A stretch of 64,000 nucleotides of DNA from Actinoallomurus vinaceus (GTDB taxonomy: Bacteria; Actinomycetota; Actinomycetes; Streptosporangiales; Streptosporangiaceae): positions 248,001 through 312,000 of the forward strand of contig NZ_BAABHK010000007.1 in assembly GCF_039542055.1 (NCBI RefSeq), read 5' to 3'. How positions within the stretch are numbered: position 1 is the stretch's first letter; each line of letters opens with the position of its first letter. The notes beneath the pieces are model-generated. The model saw only the letters and a list, made by a program, of their open reading frames with translations. It was not told where the DNA came from and searched no databases. Made by a program: the position numbers and the translations under genes. Below are positions 24,197 to 32,848 of the stretch, piece after piece.

Positions 24197-27136
24197 TCAC
24201 CGGTCCTCCGCCTCCCGGCGCAGGACCAGCGTCATGAGCGGGCCCACCCTGTGGGGCTGCCGCAGGTTCACCCGCTTGCCGGTGCGCAGGTCGCGGGCCT
24301 GCCCTTCGCCGAGGGACGGCACGGTGTAGACCTTGTCGGTGGTCGTGTTCATCACGAGGACGTACGGCCCGTACTCGCAGACATAGAGCGGCGCCCGGCC
24401 GACCAGCATCTCCTCGACGCCGTCGAAGTGCACGCCGAGCGCGGGGTCGGGGACGTCGGCGGGGATCGGTGCCCGGTGGAGGACGTCCCCGGCCAGGGCC
24501 TGGTGCGGGGTCTCGCCTGGTGGCGGGAAGCCGCCGGGCGGGATGCCGCCGGCGGCCGGGTCGTTGATGGCGTAGTCCCAGGTGATCCAGTCGCGAACCG
24601 TGAAGGTGTCGCCGGTCAGGCCGGCCGATCGTTCGCGGATCGTGGCCGATCGCTGGTCGGCCGGGGTGAGGAGGTGGATCCGCGCGTAGTCGTTGACGGC
24701 CTGGCGGGCCCGGAAGTACAGCGAAGCGTAGAGGATCTCCGTACCGTTCTTGACCGCGACGGCGCCGTTCTCCTCGTCGGTGAACACGAAGTCGGGCCGC
24801 TCCCAGCCGGTGGGCATCCGGTCTCCGTGCCGCGGCAGCTTCTGGAAGGCGTCCCAGTCGCGGGCGATGAGCCGGAAGGCGTTGAGCCCGACGCGCGTCC
24901 AGGGGTGCGTCTGCAGCAGGTGGAGCTGGGGCCAGAGCTGACCGTCGGCCATCATCTCCTGGGTCCAGCCGATGAGCCGCGGGTCCTCGAAGGCCACGGC
25001 CGCCTGGAGCGGGTGGGAGTCCCAGGCGGTGCGCTGCGCGTACCCGGGCTGGCCCGGGTAGACCTCGTTGCGCCAGCCGATCACGGTCTCCAGCCGGGCC
25101 ACCCGGCAGCCGTCGGCGTCCACGTCGAACGGGTGGAACAGGCCGCGCGTCCTGACCATTTTGACCATCTGGTCGCGCAGCTCGGGCGCCTCCTGCGCCC
25201 GGTACCCGCGGGTGACCGACTCGTACATCATGATGAGCCAGTCGGTCACCTCGCCGTAGTTACCGACGTAGCCGAGCTCGCGGGTCAGGCCCTTCCGGGT
25301 GACCTGCAGGTAGCCGGATCCGAGCGGCCGCGTCGGGGTGCCGTCGGCGTCCTCCGGCCCGAGCCACGGTTTCAGGCCGATGGACTGGTACAGGTAGTCG
25401 CGTGCCCTCTCCTCCGGCCACGCCTTGCTCTCGTCGAGCAGCCGCAGGCCGCGGTTGCACTGGTACAGGCCGATCGCGCAGATCTGCGACTGGTTGGAAT
25501 AGTGCGGGAAGTGCCGCCGCCAGTACTCCCGGCTGGCGGCGAGCATCTCGACGTACGCGTCACGGCGCACCGGCGGCACGTGGGTGCCGGTCGAGGGGGC
25601 CACCAGGGTGACGTCGTCGATCCAGGCGGTGCCGCCGTCCGGCACGCCGATGAACAACCACGCCTGCGTCGCCGTGGGCGGGGTGTCCAGTTTGAGCGAG
25701 ACGTACGCCCAGTCGTTGGTGCCGGTGGCGGAGTAGGCCTTGTTGTCGGTGCCGACGATCTTCCCGCCGGCGTCGTAGAACAGCACGTCGAGGTAGACGC
25801 CCTTGCCGGTGACGTCCTGGGTCTTGACCCAGACGCCGTACTCGTAGGTGCCCCGGTCGAGCGAGACCTTCGTGACGTTGCCGACCGCGATGGCGTTCGC
25901 GCCCGAGGAGCCCCGCACCAGCTTCATCGAGTACGAGCCGGAGCGGTGGACCGTCGAGTCGCGGGTGGCGGTGCCGTTCGCGACCCAGCCCATCACCGCC
26001 CAGCCGGTCGCCGTCGTGCCGCTGCCCTCCTCGAATCCCGGGTTGGCGATCGCGTACGGGGATCCGGTCACGCGTTCCTTCAACCGGTCGCCGAGGTGCT
26101 CCCAGAGCAGCGCGAGGACGAGCCCGACCCGGCCGAAGCCCTGCCACTGCTGGTCCGATCCGGTCAGCACGCCGGCGTCGGACTTCCAGGCGTGGTAGCG
26201 GCCGTCGATGGCCTGCAGCGTACGGTCCAGCGCCCGGTCGTCCTGGTAGGCGGGCCCGTCCGGCCACAGGTACGCCTCGGCGAGCTGCTGCATGGCCCAG
26301 CCGTCCAGCGCGGCGGGTGTCGCCTCGTTCAGCAGGTGGGCGGTGTCCTTGAGCACCCGTTCCCTGATGGCGGTGAGCACCTCGGCCCCCGGCGAGGTGC
26401 GCGCCCGCGGCGTGGGCGCCGGCCCTTGGACGTCGCCGGCCGGCGGGGTGAAGTACGGGTCGGTGTGGGTGTAGAGGCGGTAGACGCCGCGGGACGCCGT
26501 CGTCATGTCGTAGAAGAAGCTGGCGCTGGTGTTGCCGTAGGACCAGATCCGGCCCTCGGCGCGGATCTCCAGGGCGACCTTCGTCTTGCCCTTGGTGAGC
26601 TTCTCCGGCAGCGGGAGGGTGTGGAAGAAGAAGCGGCCGGGGGCGCGCGGCGCGGTGTCGAGGATGTCGAGACAGTCCACCGCGCCCTCGTCGGTGTGGC
26701 CGACCTGAAGGCCGTCGCAGAACAGCTGGAGCCGCCACATCCGGGTGCCGCTCGCTGTCTCCTGCGACGTCCCGTCGTTCTCGTCGCCCCACAGCTTGAC
26801 GGTCACGTACGTCGTGCCGGTGGGGGCGCACGCCATGGTGAAGGCGAGCCGGCCGCCCCAGAAGCCCACCGGGTCGGTCGGTCGCAGGACGCGGGCGCTC
26901 TGGCCCAGTCCGCCCGTGGCGACGACGTCGGACAGCGCCGCGGTCAGGCCGTGCGCCTTCTCCGATGTCGCGTCGCCGAAGACGAGGGTGTCGAGCGGAC
27001 CCGGTGCCCGGGCGGCGCCGGGGGCGGGCTCGGCGGCTGACGCCGTACCGGCGAACCTCCCGACGGCCGTGGCGCCGACGCCGGCGGCTGCGGTGTACTT
27101 CAGGACGTTGCGGCGGGAGACCGGGTTTTCGGGCAT
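24197..27136 (-). CDS. Large Tat-exported protein of unknown family with inserted carbohydrate-binding domain
   Basis: 979 residues. Tat signal SRRNVLKY at 8-15 with cleavage near AxA (about 35). A beta-rich N-domain (about 50-225; KLWGDEN, RLQLFCDGLQVG) is followed by a helical region (about 250-360), a CBM4/9-like beta-sandwich (about 364-513; NPGFEEG at start, WIDDVTL at end), a longer helical region (about 525-780; EYWRRHFPHYSNQSQ, GLYQCNRGL, NYGEVTDWLIMMYE) and a C-terminal beta domain. I do not recognise the catalytic family; the helical parts suggest an alpha/alpha-toroid interrupted by the binding domain, as in some lyases or glycosidases. ATG 27136 has AGGGAGG upstream; the open frame runs on upstream over the permease gene but is antisense-like there. 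In the ABC importer operon, so probably the extracellular depolymerase. Confidence 0.75.
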   Translation of the reverse strand: MPENPVSRRNVLKYTAAAGVGATAVGRFAGTASAAEPAPGAARAPGPLDTLVFGDATSEKAHGLTAALSDVVATGGLGQSARVLRPTDPVGFWGGRLAFTMACAPTGTTYVTVKLWGDENDGTSQETASGTRMWRLQLFCDGLQVGHTDEGAVDCLDILDTAPRAPGRFFFHTLPLPEKLTKGKTKVALEIRAEGRIWSYGNTSASFFYDMTTASRGVYRLYTHTDPYFTPPAGDVQGPAPTPRARTSPGAEVLTAIRERVLKDTAHLLNEATPAALDGWAMQQLAEAYLWPDGPAYQDDRALDRTLQAIDGRYHAWKSDAGVLTGSDQQWQGFGRVGLVLALLWEHLGDRLKERVTGSPYAIANPGFEEGSGTTATGWAVMGWVANGTATRDSTVHRSGSYSMKLVRGSSGANAIAVGNVTKVSLDRGTYEYGVWVKTQDVTGKGVYLDVLFYDAGGKIVGTDNKAYSATGTNDWAYVSLKLDTPPTATQAWLFIGVPDGGTAWIDDVTLVAPSTGTHVPPVRRDAYVEMLAASREYWRRHFPHYSNQSQICAIGLYQCNRGLRLLDESKAWPEERARDYLYQSIGLKPWLGPEDADGTPTRPLGSGYLQVTRKGLTRELGYVGNYGEVTDWLIMMYESVTRGYRAQEAPELRDQMVKMVRTRGLFHPFDVDADGCRVARLETVIGWRNEVYPGQPGYAQRTAWDSHPLQAAVAFEDPRLIGWTQEMMADGQLWPQLHLLQTHPWTRVGLNAFRLIARDWDAFQKLPRHGDRMPTGWERPDFVFTDEENGAVAVKNGTEILYASLYFRARQAVNDYARIHLLTPADQRSATIRERSAGLTGDTFTVRDWITWDYAINDPAAGGIPPGGFPPPGETPHQALAGDVLHRAPIPADVPDPALGVHFDGVEEMLVGRAPLYVCEYGPYVLVMNTTTDKVYTVPSLGEGQARDLRTGKRVNLRQPHRVGPLMTLVLRREAEDR

Positions 27137-27189
27137 GCTTCGCCCTCCCTTGGAGGTCTGAGGCTTGGCGCTTGGAGGGGGTCCGGGAC

Positions 27190-28092
27190 TCAGCGGAGGC
27201 TTCCGGCGAGGATCCCGCCGCGCCAGAACCGCTGCAGCGAGATCATGAACAGGGCGAGCGGAACGATCGACAGCAGCGAGCCGGTGACGACCATCGGCGT
27301 CATGTTCTGGGCGCGCACCACTTCCTGGTTCCACGCGTAGAGGCCGAGGGTGACCGGGAAGGTCTTCTCGCCGCTGAGCATGAACAGCGGCAGGAAGAAG
27401 TTGTTCCAGATGGCGATGAAGTCGAGCATGAAGATGGTGATCGCACCGGTGGTCATCAGCTTCAGCGCGATCGTGGCGAAGATGCGGAACTCCCCGGCGC
27501 CGTCCATACGGGCCGCCTCGATCAGCTCGTCCGGCACGGTGCTCTCGGCGTACACGCGGCCCAGGTAGACGCAGTACGGGTTGACGAAGTTCGGGATGAG
27601 GACCGACCACACCGTCCCGGTCAGGCCTATCTTGGTGAACACGAGGTACAGCGGCAGCGCGACCAGTGTGGTGGGCAGCAGCGAGGCGGCGATCGTGGTG
27701 GCGAACAGGGCGGCGCGCCCGCGGAACCGGTACTTCGCCATGCCGTAGCCGGCCGCGAGTGAGATCAGGGTGGCCCCGGCCGCGCCGACTCCGGCGTACA
27801 GGATGGAGTTCCCGATCCACCGCAGGTAGATGTGGTCGTGGTAGGTCAGCGTGTCCCGGATGTTCGCGCCCAGGTGGAAGTCGCCGGAGAACCACAGGCC
27901 GAACGACCCGTACAGGTCGGACAGGCCCTTGGTGCTCGACACCAGCAGCCACCAGACCGGCGCCACCGAATAGAGGAGGAAGAGGACCATCAGGACGGTG
28001 GTGAGCGCGACCGACCCGCGTGACGGGCGCACTCCGGTGGTGACGGGCGCCGAGCGGGTCCTGCGCCGCCCGAGCGCGGCCTGCGCCGTCAT
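27190..28092 (-). CDS. Carbohydrate ABC transporter permease (MalG type)
   Basis: 300-residue inner-membrane permease with about six membrane segments and the EAA loop EAARMDGAGEFRIFATIALKL (written here in part: EAARMDGAGEF) that contacts the ATPase. It overlaps the preceding permease gene by 4 bases. Together with the MalF-type permease and lipoprotein it forms a CUT1 importer for oligosaccharides; no ATPase gene is present, so a shared MsiK-like ATPase elsewhere is likely, as usual in actinomycetes. Confidence 0.92.
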   Translation of the reverse strand: MTAQAALGRRRTRSAPVTTGVRPSRGSVALTTVLMVLFLLYSVAPVWWLLVSSTKGLSDLYGSFGLWFSGDFHLGANIRDTLTYHDHIYLRWIGNSILYAGVGAAGATLISLAAGYGMAKYRFRGRAALFATTIAASLLPTTLVALPLYLVFTKIGLTGTVWSVLIPNFVNPYCVYLGRVYAESTVPDELIEAARMDGAGEFRIFATIALKLMTTGAITIFMLDFIAIWNNFFLPLFMLSGEKTFPVTLGLYAWNQEVVRAQNMTPMVVTGSLLSIVPLALFMISLQRFWRGGILAGSLR

Positions 28093-29072
28093 GCGGTGAC
28101 CTTCCGGTTGGTGAGACGGTAGAAGACGAACGCCAGGATCCCGGTGACCACGGCGAGCACGGTCGACATGGCGGCGGCGTACTCGTAGTTGCCCTCCGCC
28201 GACGCGGCGTTGTAGATCATCTGCATCGGGGTGAAGTCCTTGGAGATGGACTTCCAGCCCACCAGCCGCAGCACGAACGGCTCGGTGAGCAGCTGCAGCG
28301 CGTTGATGACGGAGAACATCCCGGTGAAGACCAGCACCGGCCGCAGGTTCGGGATCTTGATGGACCAGGCGATCCGCCGTTCGGAGGCGCCGTCGATCCG
28401 CGCCGCCTCGTACAGCTCCCGGGGGATGGCCTGGAGCGCGGAGTAGATGAGGATCATGTTGAAACCGATCTGCTCCCAGACCAGCACGTTGCCCAGCGTC
28501 AGGTAGGTGGTGACCGGACCGAAGAAGTCGATGGTCACGCCGACGTGCCGCGCCGTGCTGTTGATCGGGCTGACCTCGGGGCTGTAGAGGTACAGCCAGA
28601 TGAGCGCGGCCACGACGCTCGGCACGACGTACGGGATGAGGTAGCCGACCCGGAAGAGGCGGACGGCGCGGGCCGTGATGCCGTCCAGCAGCAGCGCCAG
28701 CAGCAGCGCGAGACCCAGCATGATCGGGATCTCCACCGCCCCGAAGAGCGCCACCCGCAGCAGGCCCGTCCAGAACAGGCCGTCGTGGAAGATCTTGACG
28801 AAGTTGCCGAGCCCGACGAAGACGCTCCGGGCCGGCCCGAATCCCAGCCCCGACCGCTGCTGCCGGTACAGGCCCCGGACGATCGTGTAGCCGACCGGGA
28901 TGACGTAGACGGCCAGGAAGCCCACGATGTAGGGGACGCTGAACAGCAGGCCCTTCGTCGCCCCCGTGCGCGGGCTCCCGGGCCGGCGCCCGAAGCGGGG
29001 CGCTCGGGGCGCCGCGCCGCGGGCCGCCTCGGGTGTGGTCACCGGACGTCGCCGGTCCGCCTCGATGGCCAT
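28089..29072 (-). CDS. Carbohydrate ABC transporter permease (MalF type)
   Basis: 327-residue permease with a long basic N-terminal cytoplasmic stretch (about 1-45), six or so membrane segments and EAA loop YEAARIDGASERRIAW (about 235-250). Starts two bases after the binding-protein stop and overlaps the MalG-type gene, so the three are translated together. CUT1 family; the substrate is probably an oligosaccharide released by the surrounding hydrolases. Confidence 0.92.
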   Translation of the reverse strand: MAIEADRRRPVTTPEAARGAAPRAPRFGRRPGSPRTGATKGLLFSVPYIVGFLAVYVIPVGYTIVRGLYRQQRSGLGFGPARSVFVGLGNFVKIFHDGLFWTGLLRVALFGAVEIPIMLGLALLLALLLDGITARAVRLFRVGYLIPYVVPSVVAALIWLYLYSPEVSPINSTARHVGVTIDFFGPVTTYLTLGNVLVWEQIGFNMILIYSALQAIPRELYEAARIDGASERRIAWSIKIPNLRPVLVFTGMFSVINALQLLTEPFVLRLVGWKSISKDFTPMQMIYNAASAEGNYEYAAAMSTVLAVVTGILAFVFYRLTNRKVTA

Positions 29073-29074
29073 GG

Positions 29075-30385
29075 TCAGCCGGCCACCACGTTGATGCCCT
29101 GGGACTTCAGGTCGCCGACGACGAACCGCTGCATCTCGTTCAGCATGTCGGTGACCTTCAGCTGGCCGGACAGCACCTTCGGCCAGTAGGTCTGCATCTT
29201 CTGGTACATGGTCGCGTAGTCCGGGCCGAACTCCCAGGCCGCGTTGACCTGTCCGGCGGCGGTCGTGATGACCTGCGCGGCGTCGCTCTGCGGGATCATT
29301 TTCTTGGGCGCCACGTCGGCGACGTACGGCGTCACGTCCTTGAGCGCGGGGAACAGGCCCGACCCGGAGTTCGGATCGGCCAGCGCGCCGACCGGGGCCT
29401 TGTCGCCGCCCAGCCAGGCGGCGAACTTCACGGCCTGCTGCGGGTCCTTGCAGCCCTTGTAGACGGTGACGCCGCGGTAGCCGCTGTCGGTGGAGGACTC
29501 ACCGGCCGCGTACTGCGGGACGGTGGTGATGGCCCACTTGCCGTCCGACTTGGGGAACGACTTGGCGTAGATCGGAAGCTGCCAGGTCGACGTGGTCATC
29601 GAGAGGGTGCCGCCGTCGTCCCACGTCTTCCACACGCCCGGGTCGGAGTAGGACACCGACGACAGCAGCTTCCCGTCGACGAACTGCTGCAGGACGTTCG
29701 CGGCCTTCAGGCTCTCCGGGGAGGTGAAGGTCACCTGCCAGCCGTTGCCGGACTGCTTGTACCAGTTGCCGCCGGCCTCCCAGACCAGACCGACGAAGCC
29801 GCTGGGGTCCTCCGGCGCGTAGTTCATCATCTTCAGCTTGGGATCCGCGGCCCGCAGCTTCTTGCCGCCGGCGATGAACTCGTCCCACGTCTTCGGAGGC
29901 GTCAGGCCGTACTTCTTGTACAGGTCGGTGCGGTAGGCGAAGAAGTTGGGCGACGCGGACAGCGGCAGGGCGTACGTGGTGCCGCCCGGGCTCATCGCCT
30001 TCCACGCCGGAGCGGTGAACAGGTTCTGGTACTTGCCCGCGTACTTGGTGATGTCCTGGACCAGCCCCTGCGAGGCGAAGGTGACCAGGTGCTCGGCGTC
30101 GGTCTGGCCGACACAGGGACCGTTCCCGGCCTTCACCGCCGCCGCGATCTTCTGATAGTCGGGGTAACCGAGTGTGACCTTGGTGAACTTGACCTGGATG
30201 TCGGGGTGCGCGGCGTTCCACGCCGCAGTCTGCTTGCTCAGCCCTTCGGCCTCACCCCAGAACGTGAGGGTCACGGGACCGTCGGCCTTGGCCGAACCTG
30301 AGCCACCGCCGCAACCCGCCAGGGCCGCGGCGAGCGCGCAGATGGAGACGACCGCTCCGGCGCGGCCCTTGAGTGTGGTGCGCAT
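29075..30385 (-). CDS. Sugar-binding lipoprotein of ABC importer
   Basis: 436-residue extracellular solute-binding protein (family 1). ATG 30385 has AGGAGG just upstream and gives a proper lipoprotein signal: MRTTLKGRAG, hydrophobic run, lipobox LAGC (Cys25). The mature part begins VTLTFWGEAEGLSKQTAAWN, characteristic of CUT1 binding proteins; GGDKAPVGALADPNSG and repeated Trp/Tyr residues may line the sugar site. A promoter with an operator-like sequence lies 35-80 bases upstream. First gene of the operon. Confidence 0.92.
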   Translation of the reverse strand: MRTTLKGRAGAVVSICALAAALAGCGGGSGSAKADGPVTLTFWGEAEGLSKQTAAWNAAHPDIQVKFTKVTLGYPDYQKIAAAVKAGNGPCVGQTDAEHLVTFASQGLVQDITKYAGKYQNLFTAPAWKAMSPGGTTYALPLSASPNFFAYRTDLYKKYGLTPPKTWDEFIAGGKKLRAADPKLKMMNYAPEDPSGFVGLVWEAGGNWYKQSGNGWQVTFTSPESLKAANVLQQFVDGKLLSSVSYSDPGVWKTWDDGGTLSMTTSTWQLPIYAKSFPKSDGKWAITTVPQYAAGESSTDSGYRGVTVYKGCKDPQQAVKFAAWLGGDKAPVGALADPNSGSGLFPALKDVTPYVADVAPKKMIPQSDAAQVITTAAGQVNAAWEFGPDYATMYQKMQTYWPKVLSGQLKVTDMLNEMQRFVVGDLKSQGINVVAG

Positions 30386-30419
30386 GAGGCCTCCTGGGCG
30401 TCCCACGCTGGAAACTGGG

Positions 30420-30437
30420 ATAGAAAACGCTTGCTGT
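30420..30437 (-). promoter_or_regulatory. LacI-type operator 2 with promoter of ABC operon
   Basis: ATAGAAAACGCTTGCTGT: the left half is identical to operator 1, the right half degenerate. On the minus strand, TTGTGG (30464-30469) and TACATT (30440-30445) 18 bases apart form a plausible promoter, placing this site at the transcription start. Confidence 0.5.
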
Positions 30438-30591
30438 GGAATGTACGACTGCACGGTGCGTCGCCACAAGGGGTGGATGGCAGAGATGTTGCACCCCAGT
30501 TGCGCACGGATTTCCTTCTAAGCACTTGAACAGGTAGAACGCTTCTCAATCCGCCACAGCGACGACTTCTGCAGCCTCTCCGGAGAGGCGA

Positions 30592-30636
30592 TTGACCCGT
30601 CGCGGGGGTTCCCCTAGCGTAGAAATCGTTTTCTAT
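30592..30636 (+). promoter_or_regulatory. Promoter and LacI-type operator 3
   Basis: TTGACC (30592-30597), 17-base spacer, TAGCGT (30615-30620), then the operator TAGAAATCGTTTTCTAT (30620-30636), which is operator 1 reversed. The operator covers the expected transcription start of the 2-hydroxyacid dehydrogenase gene, a classical repression layout. Confidence 0.65.
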
Positions 30637-30655
30637 CGATCATGGAGCGTGATCT

Positions 30656-31663
30656 ATGGCCGACCGGCCGAAGGCGCTGTTCGCCATGCGTGCGCAGTAC
30701 CTGCCCCAGCTCTTCCCGACCCCCCTCATGAGCCGGCTCGCCACGCTGGTGGACATCGACCCGTCGCTCGTGGCCCGGCGGTTCGACCGGCCGGAGATCG
30801 CCGAGACCCTGGCCGAGGCCGAGATCCTCATCACGGGATGGGGTGCCCCCCGCGTGGACCGCGCTGTCCTCGCCGCCGCCCCGCGGCTGCGCGCCGTCGT
30901 GCACGCCGCGGGCACCGTGCGCCACCTGATCGACGAGGCGTGCTGGGACCGCGGACTGCTGGTCTCCAGCGCGGCGCAGGCCAACGCGATGCCCGTGGCC
31001 GAGTACACCGTCGCCGCGATCCTGATGGCCGGCAAGAGCGTGTTCGAGGCCCGGGAGCGCTACCGCGCCGACCCCGCGTACCGCCGCCGGGAGGACGACC
31101 CCGCCGTGGGCAACTACGGGCGCCGGGTCGGTCTCATCGGGGCCTCGCGAGTGGGCCGCCGGGTGCTCGAGCTGCTCCGGCCGTACGACCTCACCATGGT
31201 GCTCGCCGATCCGTACCTGAACGCCGCCGAGGCGGCCCGCCTCGGCGCGGCGTTGCTGCCCCTGGACGACCTGCTGCGCACCAGCACGATCGTCAGCGTG
31301 CACGCCCCGGACATCCCACAGACCCGGGGACTGCTGGACCGGCGCCGCCTCGCGTTGATCCCCGACGGGGGCGTGTTGATCAACACCGCCCGGGGAGCCC
31401 TCGTCGACCACGACGCGCTGATCGACGAGCTGGTCGCCGGCCGCATCAGCGCGGTCCTCGACGTGACCGACCCCGAGCCCCCGCCCGCCGGCTCTCCCCT
31501 CTTCACCCTCCCCAACGTCTTCTTGACGCCGCACGTGGCCGGCTCGATGGGCAACGAGCTGGAGCGGCTCGGCAGGAGCACGGTGGAGGAGCTCGAACGG
31601 CTGACGGACGGCCGGCCGCTGGTCCACCAGGTGCGGAAGAGCGATCTGGAGCGGGTGGCCTGA
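30656..31663 (+). CDS. D-2-hydroxyacid dehydrogenase family protein
   Basis: 335-residue NAD(H)-dependent oxidoreductase of the formate/glycerate dehydrogenase type. Rossmann motif VGLIGASRVGRR (about 156-167), catalytic Arg in NTARGALVD (about 242-250), Glu in VTDPEPPP and His in LTPHVAGS (about 287-294) are all present. It reduces a 2-keto acid or oxidises a 2-hydroxy acid. Location under the LacI-type operator and next to the LacI gene suggests a role in using sugar acids from the imported glycan, or in redox balance; this is inference. Confidence 0.87.
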   Translation: MADRPKALFAMRAQYLPQLFPTPLMSRLATLVDIDPSLVARRFDRPEIAETLAEAEILITGWGAPRVDRAVLAAAPRLRAVVHAAGTVRHLIDEACWDRGLLVSSAAQANAMPVAEYTVAAILMAGKSVFEARERYRADPAYRRREDDPAVGNYGRRVGLIGASRVGRRVLELLRPYDLTMVLADPYLNAAEAARLGAALLPLDDLLRTSTIVSVHAPDIPQTRGLLDRRRLALIPDGGVLINTARGALVDHDALIDELVAGRISAVLDVTDPEPPPAGSPLFTLPNVFLTPHVAGSMGNELERLGRSTVEELERLTDGRPLVHQVRKSDLERVA

Positions 31664-31728
31664 GGCCCGCCGTCGGCCCGACGTCCCATTAGCATGACGG
31701 TGGACAGTCCGGTAGGCGGGGAGGATCG

Positions 31729-32802
31729 ATGGCGAGGCGCTCGGCCGCCGAGGGTGAGTCACTCCAACGCCGTACGATCAAGGAGGTCGCGGCTCGGGCC
31801 GGGGTCTCCCCGGCGACCGTCTCGCGGGTCATCGGCGGCACCTACCCGGTCGCCACGGCCACCCGCGCCCGCGTACGGCGGGCGATGCGCGAACTCGACT
31901 ACGTCGTCAACGCCAACGCCCGCGCGCTCGTCGCCGCCACCTCGAACACCGTCGCCTTCGTCGTCAACGACGTCACCGGGCCGTTCTTCGCCCACATCGC
32001 GCAGGGCGTCGAGCAGCAGGCCACCGCCGAGGGAAGGCTGTGCCTGGTCTGCACGACCCACAGCGACCCCGACCGCGAGTTGGCCGTGATCAACCTGATG
32101 CGAGAGCAGCGCGCCGAGGCGGTGATCCTGGTCGGCGGCGTGCCCGAGACGCCCGAGTACCAGGAGCGCATGGGCAGGCTCGCCCATGCGCTGGACGCGA
32201 GCGGTTCACGCCTCGTGCTGTGCGGACGGCCGGCCCTGGACGGCGACGTCCCGCAGACGGTCGTCGAGTACGACAACGAAGGCGGCGCGTTCGCGGTGAC
32301 CAGCTACCTGTTGTCGGCCGGCCACGAGCGCATCGCGCTGCTGGGGACCGTCGACGACATGCCGACCTCCACCGCCCGTGTCCAGGGCTACGAGCGCGCG
32401 CTCCGCGGCCGCGGGCTTTCCGCGGACCCGAAGCTCATGGTCGAGGGCGACTTCACCCGCCGATCCGGCTACCGCGCGACGCGTGAGCTCCTCGACCGGA
32501 AGATCGAGTTCAGCGCCGTCTTCGCCATGACCGACATGATCGCCGCCGGTGTGCTGCTCGCGCTGCGCGAGGCGGGAATCCGCGTGCCGGAGGACGTCTC
32601 GGTGGTGGGCTACGACGACATTCCCCTCGCCGAAGATCTCCTCCCGGCGCTGACCACCGTGCACGTCCCCCATGAGGAGCTCGGCCGGGCCGCGGTCCGG
32701 ATGGCCCTCCACCGGAACGAGCACAGCGGGCAGTACCTCAAGATGGGCACCCACGTCGTCGTCCGCGACTCCGTCGGTCCCCCACCGAGCCCGCCGCGAT
32801 AG
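31729..32802 (+). CDS. LacI-family transcription repressor
   Basis: 357-residue regulator: N-terminal HTH and hinge (about 16-70; TIKEVAARAGVSPATVSRVI, ANARALVAAT) and periplasmic-binding-protein-like effector domain (about 75-345; VGYDDIPLAEDLLPALTTV). The extra ~14 residues before the HTH are common. 65 bases after the dehydrogenase. The LacI-shaped palindromes at 21593, 30420 and 30620 are its likely targets, so it would control GH36, the alpha/beta hydrolase, the ABC importer operon and the dehydrogenase, being released by an imported sugar. Confidence 0.9.
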   Translation: MARRSAAEGESLQRRTIKEVAARAGVSPATVSRVIGGTYPVATATRARVRRAMRELDYVVNANARALVAATSNTVAFVVNDVTGPFFAHIAQGVEQQATAEGRLCLVCTTHSDPDRELAVINLMREQRAEAVILVGGVPETPEYQERMGRLAHALDASGSRLVLCGRPALDGDVPQTVVEYDNEGGAFAVTSYLLSAGHERIALLGTVDDMPTSTARVQGYERALRGRGLSADPKLMVEGDFTRRSGYRATRELLDRKIEFSAVFAMTDMIAAGVLLALREAGIRVPEDVSVVGYDDIPLAEDLLPALTTVHVPHEELGRAAVRMALHRNEHSGQYLKMGTHVVVRDSVGPPPSPPR

Positions 32803-32848
32803 CGGGACCGCTACCCGCGCCGGCCGGGTGGGGCCGCGCCGGCCGGTC

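Noticed and set aside
24068..27040. 990-residue open frame opposite the large secreted protein
   Set aside because: Same antisense artefact; the minus strand has a Tat signal, ribosome site and domains.
27137..27952. Upstream extension of the large secreted protein's frame
   Set aside because: It overlaps the MalG-type permease in another frame and would bury the Tat signal internally.
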